The position numbers were made by a program, and so were the translations under genes. Below are positions 1-8,636 of a stretch of DNA of 64,000 nt, piece after piece. The notes beneath the pieces are model-generated. The model saw nothing but the letters and a program-made list of their open reading frames with translations, was not told the origin of the DNA and did no database searches. Source of the stretch: Nocardioides sp. BP30 (GTDB lineage Bacteria; Actinomycetota; Actinomycetes; Propionibacteriales; Nocardioidaceae); contig NZ_CP123620.1 of NCBI RefSeq assembly GCF_029873215.1, forward strand, positions 3,162,001-3,226,000, read 5' to 3'. Each line of letters starts with the position of its first letter. Within the stretch, counting starts at the first letter, position 1.

Positions 1-676
1 CGATGCGCAGGTCGTTCTCGTTGATCTCGACGTCGACCTGCTCCGCCTCCGGCATCACCAGCACGCCGGCGGCCGAGGTGTGCACACGCCCCTGACTCTC
101 GGTCACCGGGACGCGCTGCACGCGGTGCACGCCGCCCTCGAACTTCAGCAGCGCGTACGGCGCCCGCCCCGGCTCGGGCGTGCCCTTGGCCTTGACCGCC
201 ACCGTGACCGACTTGTAGCCGCCGAGGTCCGACTCCGTCGCGTCCAGCAGCTCGACCTTCCAGCCCAGCCGCTCGGCGTAGCGGGTGTACATCCGCAGCA
301 GGTCGCCGGCGAACAGCGCCGACTCCTCCCCGCCCTCGCCCGACTTGACCTCGAGCAGGGTGTCCTTGTCGTCGGCCGGATCGCGGGGCACCAGCAGCCG
401 CCGCAGCCGCTCCTCGGCCTCGCCGCGGCGTACCGTCAGGGCCTCGGCCTCCTCGGCGAACGCCGGGTCCTCGGCCGCGAGGTCGCGGGCGGCCTCGATG
501 TCGTCGGCGAGCTGCTGCCACTCGCGCCACGCGCCGATGATGGCGTTGAGCTGGGCGTAGCGCTGATTGAGCCGCTTCGCGAGCCGTGCGTCGGCGTGCG
601 TCTCGGGCTCGGCGAGGCGCTTCTCCAGCGCGGCGTGCTCCTCGACGAGCCCCTCTACTGCCTCGAACTGCGCCAT
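1..676 (-). CDS. prfA: Peptide chain release factor 1 (3' end beyond window)
   Basis: The protein begins with [20 protein letters not shown] and runs off the left edge. About 225 residues are visible, roughly the N-terminal 60% of a class I release factor. The part seen includes the coiled N-terminal domain and the conserved segment around residues 115-130 ([20 protein letters not shown]). The GGQ loop that triggers peptidyl-tRNA hydrolysis should lie just past the edge, because the visible sequence ends at [10 protein letters not shown]1 reads UAA and UAG; RF1 rather than RF2 is inferred from rpmE and rho lying directly upstream, the usual actinobacterial order. The ATG has GGAGG-like sequence upstream. 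Confidence 0.93.
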   Translation of the reverse strand, partial: MAQFEAVEGLVEEHAALEKRLAEPETHADARLAKRLNQRYAQLNAIIGAWREWQQLADDIEAARDLAAEDPAFAEEAEALTVRRGEAEERLRRLLVPRDPADDKDTLLEVKSGEGGEESALFAGDLLRMYTRYAERLGWKVELLDATESDLGGYKSVTVAVKAKGTPEPGRAPYALLKFEGGVHRVQRVPVTESQGRVHTSAAGVLVMPEAEQVDVEINENDLRI

Positions 677-719
677 CTGCGCCTCCTGGACGTTGGACCC
701 TGTACGTGCAGAAATGACG

Positions 720-755
720 AGCGCCGACCTTCCCCGGACGGAGAAGGTCGGCGCT
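720..755 (-). terminator. Perfect 13-bp hairpin after rpmE
   Basis: The arms AGCGCCGACCTTC (720-732) and GAAGGTCGGCGCT (743-755) are perfectly complementary around a 10-base loop. The hairpin lies between the rpmE stop and the prfA start. It fits a terminator or attenuating hairpin on the minus strand. The following T-rich run is weak, as is common in high-GC actinobacteria. Confidence 0.7.
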
Positions 756-764
756 CGGAAGGCG

Positions 765-977
765 CTACTTGTTCTTCTTGCCGTAGCGAGCCTCGAAGCG
801 GGCCACGCGGCCGCCGGTGTCGAGGATCTTCTGCTTGCCGGTGTAGAACGGGTGGCATGCGCTGCAGACGTCGGCGCGAATGACGCCGTCGGTCTTGGTG
901 CTGCGGGTGGTGAACGTGGCGCCGCAGGTGCAGGTGACCTGGGTCTCCACGTAGGTCGGGTGGATGTCAGCCTTCAT
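765..977 (-). CDS. rpmE: 50S ribosomal protein L31 (zinc-binding form)
   Basis: This 70-residue protein ([16 protein letters not shown]...) matches L31 in length and pattern. Cys16 and Cys18 (CTC) with Cys38 and Cys41 (CSAC) form the zinc site of the C+ type of L31, as opposed to the Cys-lacking paralogue made under zinc starvation. L31 bridges the large and small subunits near the central protuberance. The gene sits between rho and prfA, the standard actinobacterial neighbourhood. Confidence 0.96.
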   Translation of the reverse strand: MKADIHPTYVETQVTCTCGATFTTRSTKTDGVIRADVCSACHPFYTGKQKILDTGGRVARFEARYGKKNK

Positions 978-1130
978 GGTGTCCTCATCTCTTGGGGTGC
1001 CGGGTCGCCTTCGCGGACTGCGAGACGTGAACCGGAACCGACGGGCAATCTTACGAACAACGACCGCCGCCCACCAATTCCCTCGCGGGTCCGATGTGCG
1101 GCGGCCGTCGCTCGCGCGGGCCGAGAACGG

Positions 1131-3200
1131 TCAGTCGCCGTCGGTGCCCGGCGTCGTCTTCTGCACCTGCATCAGGAACTCGACGTTGCTGTGCGTCTTC
1201 TTCAGCCGCTCGAGCAGCAGCTCGAGGGCCTGCTGGCCGTCGAGTCCGGAGAGGACGCGACGCAGCTTCCAGATGATCGCCAGCTCCTCCTTGCTCACCA
1301 GCAGCTCCTCGCGGCGGGTGCCGGACTGGATGGCGTCGATCGCCGGGAAGAGGCGCTTCTCGGCGAAGTCGCGACGCAGCCGGATCTCCATGTTCCCGGT
1401 GCCCTTGAACTCCTCGAAGATCACCTCGTCCATCTTCGAGCCCGACTCGATCAGCGCGGTGGCCAGGATCGTCAGGGAGCCGCCGTTCTCGATGTTGCGG
1501 GCGGCGCCGAAGAACTTCTTCGGCGGGTAGAGCGCGGCCGAGTCGACACCGCCGGAGAGGATCCGCCCACTGGCCGGGGCGGCCAGGTTGTAGGCGCGAC
1601 CCAGGCGGGTGATGCCGTCGAGCAGTACCACGACGTCGTGGCCCAGCTCGACCAGGCGCTTGGCCCGCTCGATCGCCAGCTCGGCGACGATGGTGTGGTC
1701 GCTGGCCGGACGGTCGAAGGTGCTGGAGATGACCTCGCCCTTGACCGAGCGCTGGAAGTCGGTGACCTCCTCGGGCCGCTCGTCGACCAGGACGACCATC
1801 AGGTGGCACTCGGGGTTGTTGATCGTGATCGAGTTGGCGATCGACTGCATGATCATCGTCTTGCCGGCCTTCGCCGGCGAGACGATGAGGCCGCGCTGGC
1901 CCTTGCCGATCGGCGCGGCGATGTCGATGACCCGACCGATCATGTTGGCCGCGTCGGTCTCCATCCGCAGCCGCTCGTTGGCGTAGAGCGGCGTCAGCTT
2001 GGCGAAGTCGACCCGGCTCGCGGCCTGCGCCGGGTCGGTCCCGTTGACGCTGTCGATGCGGACCATCGGGTTGAACTTCTCCTTGCGCTCGCCCTCGCGG
2101 GGCTGGCGCACCTGGCCGACGATCGCGTCGCCACGGCGCAGGCCGAGCTTGCGCACCATCGACAGCGAGACGTAGACGTCCTCGGGGCCCGGCAGGTAGC
2201 CGCTGGTGCGCACGAAGGCGTAGTTGTCGAGGACGTCGAGGATGCCGGCGGCCGGCACGAGGACGTCGTCGTCGCGGACCTCGGTGTCGAAGTCCCCCCG
2301 TACGGCGCCGGCCGGACGGTTGCGCTCACGGTCGCGACCGCGCCGACGGCGATTGCGACGGCTGCCGTCGCCGTCGACGTCGCCGGCAGCGTTGTTGTTG
2401 GCGGCGTTGTTGGCGGCGTTGTGAGCGCTGCCCTGGTTGTCCTGGTTGCCCTGGGTTCCCTGGGTTCCCTGGTTGCCCTGGGTTCCCTGGTTGCCCTGGT
2501 TGCCCTGGTGGTGCTGGTTGCCGGCGCGCTCGCCCGACGCGCGGCTCTGGCTCTGGCCCTGACCGTGCCCCTGGGTCCGGTTCTGGTTCTGGCGCGACTG
2601 GCGCTCGCGCTGCGGGCCCTCGTCGTGCTGCCCGTCGTCGTGCCCGGACTCGCGCTCACCGGCGGACCGGCTCTCGACGGGCGCGTCGGTGCGGCCCTCG
2701 GTGCCGCTGGACGATGCCGCAGCGTCGGCCTTCGGCTTGCGCTGCCGCTCGCGGCGCGGGCGGGTCTCCCCGGTGGCCGAGCCCTCGTTCGCACCGTCGC
2801 CCGACGGCGTGGCGGTAGGTGCCGTCGCCGCGGCCGTCGTCTCGCCGGCCGCCGCAGCAGCCTCGACACCGCGACCGGAGCGGGCGGCACGGGTCCGCGC
2901 CGGCTTCTCGACCGCTGCGGGCTGCTCGGAGGACGCCTGCTCGTCGGTCGACGCCGACTTCTCGGGCTTCTCGGGCTTCTCGGCCCTGGCACGCGCGGGA
3001 CGCTGCGTCGCCCGCTGGGTGGGGCGGCTGCCCTGCGCGTCCTTGATCGCCTCGACCAGCTGGGCCTTCTTCATGCTGCCCGAGCCGGCGATGCCCATGC
3101 CGCTGGCCATCGCCTTGAGATCGGCGAGCAGCATGGAGTTGAGTCCACCGGCGGCCTTCTTCTTCGGCGCTGCCTCGGTGGATTCGATGGTTTCCGTCAC
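1131..3200 (-). CDS. rho: Transcription termination factor Rho with long low-complexity insertion
   Basis: Rho is a hexameric RNA helicase that ends transcription. The GTG at 3200 is chosen because AAGGA lies 8 bases upstream; it gives 689 residues against about 420 in E. coli. A Rho_N-like helical domain (about residues 20-55) is followed by roughly 230 residues rich in Ala, Arg, Gln, Asn and Gly, including a GNQ/GTQ repeat. The conserved part then begins: the OB-fold RNA-binding domain near 295-370 (ILDVLDNYAFVRTSGYL), Walker A near 440 (SPAKAGKT) and Walker B near 525 (VVVLLDGITRLGRAYN). Insertions here are known in actinobacterial Rho and add RNA affinity. The 245 bases upstream hold its own promoter region. 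Confidence 0.96.
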   Translation of the reverse strand: MTETIESTEAAPKKKAAGGLNSMLLADLKAMASGMGIAGSGSMKKAQLVEAIKDAQGSRPTQRATQRPARARAEKPEKPEKSASTDEQASSEQPAAVEKPARTRAARSGRGVEAAAAAGETTAAATAPTATPSGDGANEGSATGETRPRRERQRKPKADAAASSSGTEGRTDAPVESRSAGERESGHDDGQHDEGPQRERQSRQNQNRTQGHGQGQSQSRASGERAGNQHHQGNQGNQGTQGNQGTQGTQGNQDNQGSAHNAANNAANNNAAGDVDGDGSRRNRRRRGRDRERNRPAGAVRGDFDTEVRDDDVLVPAAGILDVLDNYAFVRTSGYLPGPEDVYVSLSMVRKLGLRRGDAIVGQVRQPREGERKEKFNPMVRIDSVNGTDPAQAASRVDFAKLTPLYANERLRMETDAANMIGRVIDIAAPIGKGQRGLIVSPAKAGKTMIMQSIANSITINNPECHLMVVLVDERPEEVTDFQRSVKGEVISSTFDRPASDHTIVAELAIERAKRLVELGHDVVVLLDGITRLGRAYNLAAPASGRILSGGVDSAALYPPKKFFGAARNIENGGSLTILATALIESGSKMDEVIFEEFKGTGNMEIRLRRDFAEKRLFPAIDAIQSGTRREELLVSKEELAIIWKLRRVLSGLDGQQALELLLERLKKTHSNVEFLMQVQKTTPGTDGD
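2434..2520 (-). repeat. In-frame 9-base tandem repeats encoding GNQ/GTQ in Rho
   Basis: Nine-base units related to CCCTGGGTT and CCCTGGTTG run head to tail inside rho. They encode GNQ and GTQ triplets, followed by Asn/Ala-rich sequence. Every unit keeps the frame, so expansion or contraction would change protein length without breaking it. Confidence 0.85.
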
Positions 3201-3445
3201 GTGAGGTCCTTCCCACGTATCACAGCCGGGCGCACCGGACGGTCCGCCCATGGCTTGTCTTGTCGAAACCTCCCTCCCCGACGGCGGACCGGCCTGCGGT
3301 CTCGACGGTTGTGCAGAGCAGATCTGCACGGGAACTGGAGGGAAGTGCGCACCCTGCGTGCAGAAGGCCGATCAGGCGCTGCTGCGCGGTGGGTACGACG
3401 CCGGAAGCCCGGCGCCCGGACAATGTAGCACTGGTGTGGCGCGAA

Positions 3446-4351
3446 TCATTCCTCGACCCGCGCACCGGTCGGGTCGATGGCGAGGGCACGGCCCAGCCAG
3501 CCCTGCGGCGTACGGGCGAGGAGGGTGTCGGCGTCGTGGCCGCCGGTGAAGGCGAGGACCGTGGGCCCGGCGCCGGAGACGACGGCGGGCACCCCGTCGG
3601 CCCGGAGCGCGTCGACCAGGGCCAACGACTCGGGCATGGCCGGCCGCCGGAAGTCCTGGTGCAGGTAGTCGCGGGTGGCGCGCCACAGCTGATCGGGCCG
3701 GCCGGCCAGCGCCGCCACCAGCAGCGCGGTCCGGCCGGCGTCAGCGGCGGCGTCGGCGTGCGGCACCGTGCCGGGCAGCAGGCCCCGCGCGATGACGGTC
3801 TCCACCCCGCCCGGCGGGATGAGGACCACCGCACCGATGCCGGTGGCCACCGGCGAGGGGACGGAGTAGAACTCCTCACCCTCGCGGCCCGAGATGGTGA
3901 AGCCGCCGTACATCGCCGGGGCGACGTTGTCCGGGTGGCCCTCGAGCTCGGCGGCCAACCGGAAGGCGGCGTCGTCGTCGAGCCGGTCGGCGCCGCCGGC
4001 GACGAGGGCCCGCGCGAGCACGATGCCACCGACGATCGCGGCCGAGGAGGAGCCCAGGCCGCGGGCGTGCGGGATGACGTTGCGACAGCTCAGCCGCAGC
4101 CCGGGCGGCTGCTCCCCGAGTGCGGCGAACGCTGCGCGCATCGAGCGGACGACCAGGTGCGACTCGTCGCGCGGCACTGCCGCTGCGCCGGCCCCGTCGA
4201 CCTCCACCTCCAGGCCCGCTGGGAGCACCTCTGCGACGAGGGTGTCGCGCAGGTCGAGGGCAAGGCCCAGCGAGTCGAAGCCGGGACCGAGGTTGGCCGA
4301 GGTGGCCGGCACCGTGACGGTGACCGGTCCTGCGACGAACGTCTGTGCCAT
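3446..4351 (-). CDS. thrB: Homoserine kinase
   Basis: Phosphorylates homoserine with ATP to O-phosphohomoserine, the substrate of the adjacent threonine synthase. The 301-residue protein is a GHMP kinase. The N-terminal motif VPATSANLGPGFDSLGLAL and the ATP-binding loop GLGSSSAAIVGG near residue 107 are clear, as is the C-terminal SGAGPTVLAF motif. It is the last gene of hom-thrC-thrB, 13 bases after thrC. Confidence 0.96.
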   Translation of the reverse strand: MAQTFVAGPVTVTVPATSANLGPGFDSLGLALDLRDTLVAEVLPAGLEVEVDGAGAAAVPRDESHLVVRSMRAAFAALGEQPPGLRLSCRNVIPHARGLGSSSAAIVGGIVLARALVAGGADRLDDDAAFRLAAELEGHPDNVAPAMYGGFTISGREGEEFYSVPSPVATGIGAVVLIPPGGVETVIARGLLPGTVPHADAAADAGRTALLVAALAGRPDQLWRATRDYLHQDFRRPAMPESLALVDALRADGVPAVVSGAGPTVLAFTGGHDADTLLARTPQGWLGRALAIDPTGARVEE

Positions 4352-4364
4352 CGACGTCCGCCGG

Positions 4365-5450
4365 TCAGATCAGGCCGGCGGCCGCCGCGGCGGCGTCGAT
4401 GTCGGCATCGATGACCACGTCGGGCACCTCACCGAAGAACTCCAACGCAGTGACGGTGTCCTTGAGACCGTGACCGGTCACCGTGACGACGGTGACCTTG
4501 CCGACGTAGCCGCGGGCCACCTCGTCCCCCGCCGCGACGTCGTCGAGGAGGCCCGCCACGCCGGCTGCCGAGGCCGGCTCGACGAAGATCCCGTCCCGGC
4601 GCGCCAGCTCGGCCTGCGCCGCCAGGATCTGCTCGTCGGAGAGCGCCTTGAAGCGACCGCCGGAGGCGTCCTTGGCAGCCTCCGCGAGCTTCCAGGACGC
4701 CGGGTTTCCGATCCGGATCGCCGTCGCGCGGGTCTCCGGGTGCTCGACCGGGTGGCCGAGCACGAGTGGCGCGGCACCCTCGGCCTGGAAGGCGCGCATG
4801 ACGGGCGTCCTGGTCGCCCTGCCGGCCGCCAGGTACTGGGTGTAGCCGAGCCAGTAGGCGCTCAGGTTGCCGGCGTTGCCGATCGGCATCAGGTGGAAGT
4901 CGGGGGCATCGCCGAGCCGGTCGACGACCTCGAAGGAGGCGGTCTTCTGACCTTCCAGCCGGACCGGGTTGACGCTGTTGACCAGGGCGACCGGGTAGTG
5001 CTCGGCCAGACCGCGCGACATCTTGAGGCAGTCGTCGAAGTTGCCACGCACCCGCAGCACCTGGGCGCCGTGGACCAGCGCCTGGGCCAGCTTGCTCGCC
5101 GAGATCTTGCCGTCGGGGACGAGCACGATCGGGGTGATGCCGGCCTTGGCTGCGTACGCGGCCATCGACGCCGACGTGTTGCCGGTGGAGGCGCACACGC
5201 AGGCCTTCGCGCCCTCGTGCACCGCCACCGAGACCGCGGCGGTCATCCCACGATCCTTGAACGAGCCGGTCGGGTTCGCCCCCTCGACCTTGATCCAGAC
5301 CTCACCACCGGTGACGCCGGAGAGCCAGGCCGAGTGCACCAGCGGCGTACCGCCCTCGCCCAGCGTGATCGCGGGCGTCGCCGCCGGGATGTCGAGCAAC
5401 TCGCGGTACTCCTCGATGAGGCCGCGCCACTGGGCGCTGGTGGTGCTCAT
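4365..5450 (-). CDS. thrC: Threonine synthase
   Basis: A PLP enzyme that converts O-phosphohomoserine to threonine. It has 361 residues, the size of the compact actinobacterial form. The segment NPTGSFKDRGM near residue 60 carries the PLP lysine, and the phosphate-cradle segment near 185-190 is present. Its ATG overlaps the hom stop as ATGA at 5447-5450, so the two are translationally coupled. Transcription passes on into thrB. Confidence 0.96.
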   Translation of the reverse strand: MSTTSAQWRGLIEEYRELLDIPAATPAITLGEGGTPLVHSAWLSGVTGGEVWIKVEGANPTGSFKDRGMTAAVSVAVHEGAKACVCASTGNTSASMAAYAAKAGITPIVLVPDGKISASKLAQALVHGAQVLRVRGNFDDCLKMSRGLAEHYPVALVNSVNPVRLEGQKTASFEVVDRLGDAPDFHLMPIGNAGNLSAYWLGYTQYLAAGRATRTPVMRAFQAEGAAPLVLGHPVEHPETRATAIRIGNPASWKLAEAAKDASGGRFKALSDEQILAAQAELARRDGIFVEPASAAGVAGLLDDVAAGDEVARGYVGKVTVVTVTGHGLKDTVTALEFFGEVPDVVIDADIDAAAAAAGLI

Positions 5451-6784
5451 TCTTCTCCCTCCACGCGCATCACCGAGGTGACGTCGCGCACGATGTCCAT
5501 GGTGCGCAGCCGCTCCACCGTCGCGCTGAGCTGGGCGTCGGTGGCGGTGTGCGAGACGACCACGAGCTGGGCGTCGGCACCCCGCCCCTCCTGCCGCACG
5601 GTCTGGATGGAGACACCGTGCTCGGCGAAGGCCAGCGCGACGGCGGAGAGCACGCCGGCGCGGTCGTCGACGTCGATCGCGACGTGGTAGCGGGTCAGCG
5701 TCTCGCCCATCGGCAGCACCGCGCGGGCGGCGTACGCCGACGCGGCGACGCCCTTGGTCCCGGCGACCAGGTTGCGGGCCACCGTCACGAGGTCGCCCAG
5801 GACGGCGCTGGCCGTGGGGGCTCCGCCGGCGCCGCGGCCGTAGAACATCAGCTGCCCGGCGGCCTCGGACTCCACGAAGACGGCGTTGTAGGCGTCCCGC
5901 ACGCTCGCGAGCGGGTGCTCGCGGGGGATCATCGCGGGGTGCACCCGGGCACTGACGGCGCTCTGCCCGTCGGCGTCGTGCTTGAGCTCGGCGATGGCGA
6001 GCAGCTTGACCACGCAGCCCATGTCCTTCGCCGAGGCGACGTCGGCCGCGGTGACGTCCGAGATGCCCTCGCGGTGCACGTCACTGCCGGTCACCCGGGT
6101 GTGGAAGGCCAGGCTCGCCAGGATCGCCGCCTTCGCGGCCGCGTCGAACGCCTCGACGTCAGCGGTCGGATCCGCCTCGGCATAGCCGAGTTCCTGGGCC
6201 TCGGCGAGCGCCTCGGCGAAGCCCGCGCCGTAGGTGTCCATCTTGTCGAGGATGTAGTTGGTAGTGCCGTTGACGATGCCGATCACCTTGGTCACCCGGT
6301 CGCCGGCCAGCGAGTCCCGCAGCGGCCGCAGGATCGGGATGGCACCGGCCACCGCCGCCTCGTAGTACAGGTCGCGGCCCGCCTTCTCGGCAGCCTCGAA
6401 GAGCGTGGCGCCGTCCTCGGCCAGCAGCGCCTTGTTGGCCGTCACGACGCTGGCGCCGTTCTCCAGCGCCGACAGGATCAGGGTGCGGGCCGGCTCGATG
6501 CCGCCGATGACCTCGACCACGATGTCGACGTCGTCGCGGGCCACGAGCGCCGGCCCGTCGGTGGTGAGCAGCTCAGCCGGTACGTCGACCTCGCGGGGCG
6601 CGTCCAGGCGCCGTACGGCGACGCCCCTGAGCACGACCGGAGCGCCGATCCTCGCCGCCAGGTCGTCGGCCTGCTCCTCGAGCAGCCGGACCACCTGCGA
6701 GCCGACGACGCCGCAGCCCAGCAGGGCCACGCCCAGGGGGCGCGCGCCGGGGACGGAGGCGGAAGCCACGGGTTGAGTGCTCAC
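5447..6784 (-). CDS. hom: Homoserine dehydrogenase with ACT domain
   Basis: Reduces aspartate semialdehyde to homoserine, the branch point from lysine to threonine and methionine. The 445 residues hold an N-terminal Rossmann motif (GVALLGCGVVGSQ), the catalytic domain (YYEAAVAGAIPILRPL, NGTTNYIL) and a C-terminal ACT domain from about residue 355 (RYHVAIDVDDRAGVLSAV) that usually senses threonine. It is the first gene of the threonine operon. lysA, the final step of the lysine branch, lies upstream beyond the csbD-like gene. Confidence 0.96.
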   Translation of the reverse strand: MSTQPVASASVPGARPLGVALLGCGVVGSQVVRLLEEQADDLAARIGAPVVLRGVAVRRLDAPREVDVPAELLTTDGPALVARDDVDIVVEVIGGIEPARTLILSALENGASVVTANKALLAEDGATLFEAAEKAGRDLYYEAAVAGAIPILRPLRDSLAGDRVTKVIGIVNGTTNYILDKMDTYGAGFAEALAEAQELGYAEADPTADVEAFDAAAKAAILASLAFHTRVTGSDVHREGISDVTAADVASAKDMGCVVKLLAIAELKHDADGQSAVSARVHPAMIPREHPLASVRDAYNAVFVESEAAGQLMFYGRGAGGAPTASAVLGDLVTVARNLVAGTKGVAASAYAARAVLPMGETLTRYHVAIDVDDRAGVLSAVALAFAEHGVSIQTVRQEGRGADAQLVVVSHTATDAQLSATVERLRTMDIVRDVTSVMRVEGEE

Positions 6785-6897
6785 CGGCCAAGCGTATCGG
6801 CGAAGCGCCCGGGCGGCTGAACCGTGTCAGGACTCTGGACAGCCGCTGCGCCGCGACGCGCGAGCCCAGGACGGTGGGACCGCGGGCAGCGCGCATG

Positions 6898-6930
6898 GCA
6901 ACGGGCCCCGGCGGAACCGGGGCCCGTTGC
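6898..6930 (-). terminator. Strong 14-bp hairpin after the CsbD-like gene
   Basis: The arms GCAACGGGCCCCGG (6898-6911) and CCGGGGCCCGTTGC (6917-6930) pair perfectly around the loop CGGAA. The hairpin lies 65 bases past the csbD-like stop and before hom, and probably insulates the threonine operon from upstream minus-strand transcription. No clear U-tract follows. Confidence 0.65.
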
Positions 6931-6994
6931 CGGCGGAACGGATGAGGGTCGTCATCGACCCACGGCGGACCGCTCCGCTGCGATCTCCAGTGGC

Positions 6995-7165
6995 CTACTT
7001 GAAGGCGTCCTTGACCTTCTCGCCGGCCTGCTTGAGGTCGGCCTTCGCCTTGTCCATCTTGCCCTCGGCCTGCGTGCTCTCGTCGCCGGTGGCGCCGCCG
7101 TACCGCTCCTTGGCCTCGCCCTTCAGTTCCTCGGCCTTGTTGCCCAGCTTGTCGTCGAAACCCAT
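6995..7165 (-). CDS. CsbD-like stress protein
   Basis: A 56-residue, highly charged protein starting MGFDDKLGNKAEELKGEAKE, with the CsbD-family pattern of short amphipathic Lys/Glu repeats and a TGD core. The family is induced by general stress, often under SigB, but its biochemical role is unknown. AAGGAGG lies 7 bases before the ATG. It sits between lysA and hom, where many actinobacteria have no gene, and has its own strong downstream hairpin, so it looks like an inserted single-gene unit. Confidence 0.88.
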   Translation of the reverse strand: MGFDDKLGNKAEELKGEAKERYGGATGDESTQAEGKMDKAKADLKQAGEKVKDAFK

Positions 7166-7243
7166 CGGTTGCCTCCTTGCTGTCGGAGATCAACCGGTAC
7201 CCGATGCTCGACGTCCTATGAACGCTGTGGAGGCGTTACGGAT

Positions 7244-8629
7244 TCAGCCGACGTCGGTCGCCAGCAGGTCGTCCACGGTCTCGCGGCGCACGATCACCCG
7301 TGCGACACCGTCCTTGACCGCCACCACCGGCGGACGCAGCGCGTGGTTGTAGTTCGACGCCATCGAGCGGCCGTAGGCGCCCGTGCCGGGGACCGCGATC
7401 AGGTCGCCGGGGCCGATGTCACCGGGCAGGAACTCGTCCTTGACCACGATGTCGCCGGATTCGCAGTGCTTGCCGACCACGCGGGCCAGCACCGGCGCCG
7501 CGGTCGACGGCCGGGACGCGAGCGTGCAGGAGTAGTCGGCGTCGTAGAGGGCGGGTCGGATGTTGTCGCTCATGCCGCCGTCGACGCTGACGTAGGTCCG
7601 CCGGGCACCGCCGTCGAGGCTGACCTCCTTGACGGTGCCCACGGTGTAGACGGTGCACATCGCCGGCCCGACGATGGCGCGCCCGGGCTCGATCGAGAGG
7701 TGCGGTACGTCGAGGCCGAGCGCGGCGCACTCCCCCGTCACGATCCGGGTGATCTGCGCGGCCAGCTCGGCCGGTTCGGCCGGGTCGTCCTGCGTCGTGT
7801 AGGCGATGCCGAAGCCACCGCCGAGGTCGAGCTCGGGCATCGGGTGACCCAGCTCGGTCGCGACCCGGGCGTGCAGACCCAGGACCCGGCGCGCCGCGAC
7901 CTCCCAGCCGGAGGTGTCGAAGATCTGGCTGCCGATGTGGCTGTGCAGGCCGCGCAGCTCCAGGCTCGCCGCGGCGACCACGTGTCGCGCCGCCTCGAAC
8001 CCGTCGCCGGCGCTGATCGAGAAGCCGAACTTCTGGTCCTCGTGCGCTGTGGCGATGAACTCGTGGGTGTGCGCCTCCACCCCCGCCGTCACCCGGACCA
8101 TCACCGGCTGGACCACGCCGAGCTGGGCGGCGATGTCGGCCAGGCGCTCGATCTCGACGAAGGAGTCGACGATGATCCGCCCGACGCCGACGTGCACGGC
8201 CCGCCGCAGCTCCATCGCCGACTTGTTGTTGCCGTGGTAGCCGATCCTGCCCGGATCGATGCCGGCACGCAGCGCGACGCTCAGCTCGCCGTCGGAGCAG
8301 ACGTCGAGGAAGAGCTCCTCCTCGGCCACCCACCGGGCGACGGCCGTGCTGAGGAACGCCTTGCCCGCGTAGTAGACGTCGTACCCCTCGAACCCGTCGC
8401 GGAAGGCGCGCGCACGGGTGCGGAAGTCGTCCTCGTCGAGCACGTAGGCGGGGGTGTTGACGTTCGCCACCAGGTCGGCGACGGAGAGACCGCCGATGCG
8501 CAGGACACCGTCGACCTTCTGCGCCGTACGCGACCACAGCAGCGGCACGAGGGCGTTGACGTCGGCCGGCTCACGCAGCCACACCGGAGACGTGCCGGCG
8601 AAGTCGCCGGGCGGGACGCGGCCGCTCAT
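7244..8629 (-). CDS. lysA: Diaminopimelate decarboxylase
   Basis: Catalyses the last step of lysine synthesis, decarboxylating meso-diaminopimelate. The ATG at 8629 gives 461 residues; the open frame runs on upstream but there overlaps argS. The alanine-racemase-like barrel holds the PLP lysine in DVYYAGKAF near residue 83 and the SHIGSQIF and DLGGGFGI segments. The second domain has SVDGGMSDNIRPALY and the acceptor-site segment near CESGD. It starts 8 bases after the argS stop, the usual argS-lysA pair. Confidence 0.95.
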   Translation of the reverse strand: MSGRVPPGDFAGTSPVWLREPADVNALVPLLWSRTAQKVDGVLRIGGLSVADLVANVNTPAYVLDEDDFRTRARAFRDGFEGYDVYYAGKAFLSTAVARWVAEEELFLDVCSDGELSVALRAGIDPGRIGYHGNNKSAMELRRAVHVGVGRIIVDSFVEIERLADIAAQLGVVQPVMVRVTAGVEAHTHEFIATAHEDQKFGFSISAGDGFEAARHVVAAASLELRGLHSHIGSQIFDTSGWEVAARRVLGLHARVATELGHPMPELDLGGGFGIAYTTQDDPAEPAELAAQITRIVTGECAALGLDVPHLSIEPGRAIVGPAMCTVYTVGTVKEVSLDGGARRTYVSVDGGMSDNIRPALYDADYSCTLASRPSTAAPVLARVVGKHCESGDIVVKDEFLPGDIGPGDLIAVPGTGAYGRSMASNYNHALRPPVVAVKDGVARVIVRRETVDDLLATDVG

Positions 8630-8636
8630 CGGCCGC

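Noticed and set aside
567-3428. A 953-residue open frame on the plus strand
   Set aside because: It lies opposite rpmE and rho, has no family motif, and is low-complexity sequence produced by GC bias of the real minus-strand genes.
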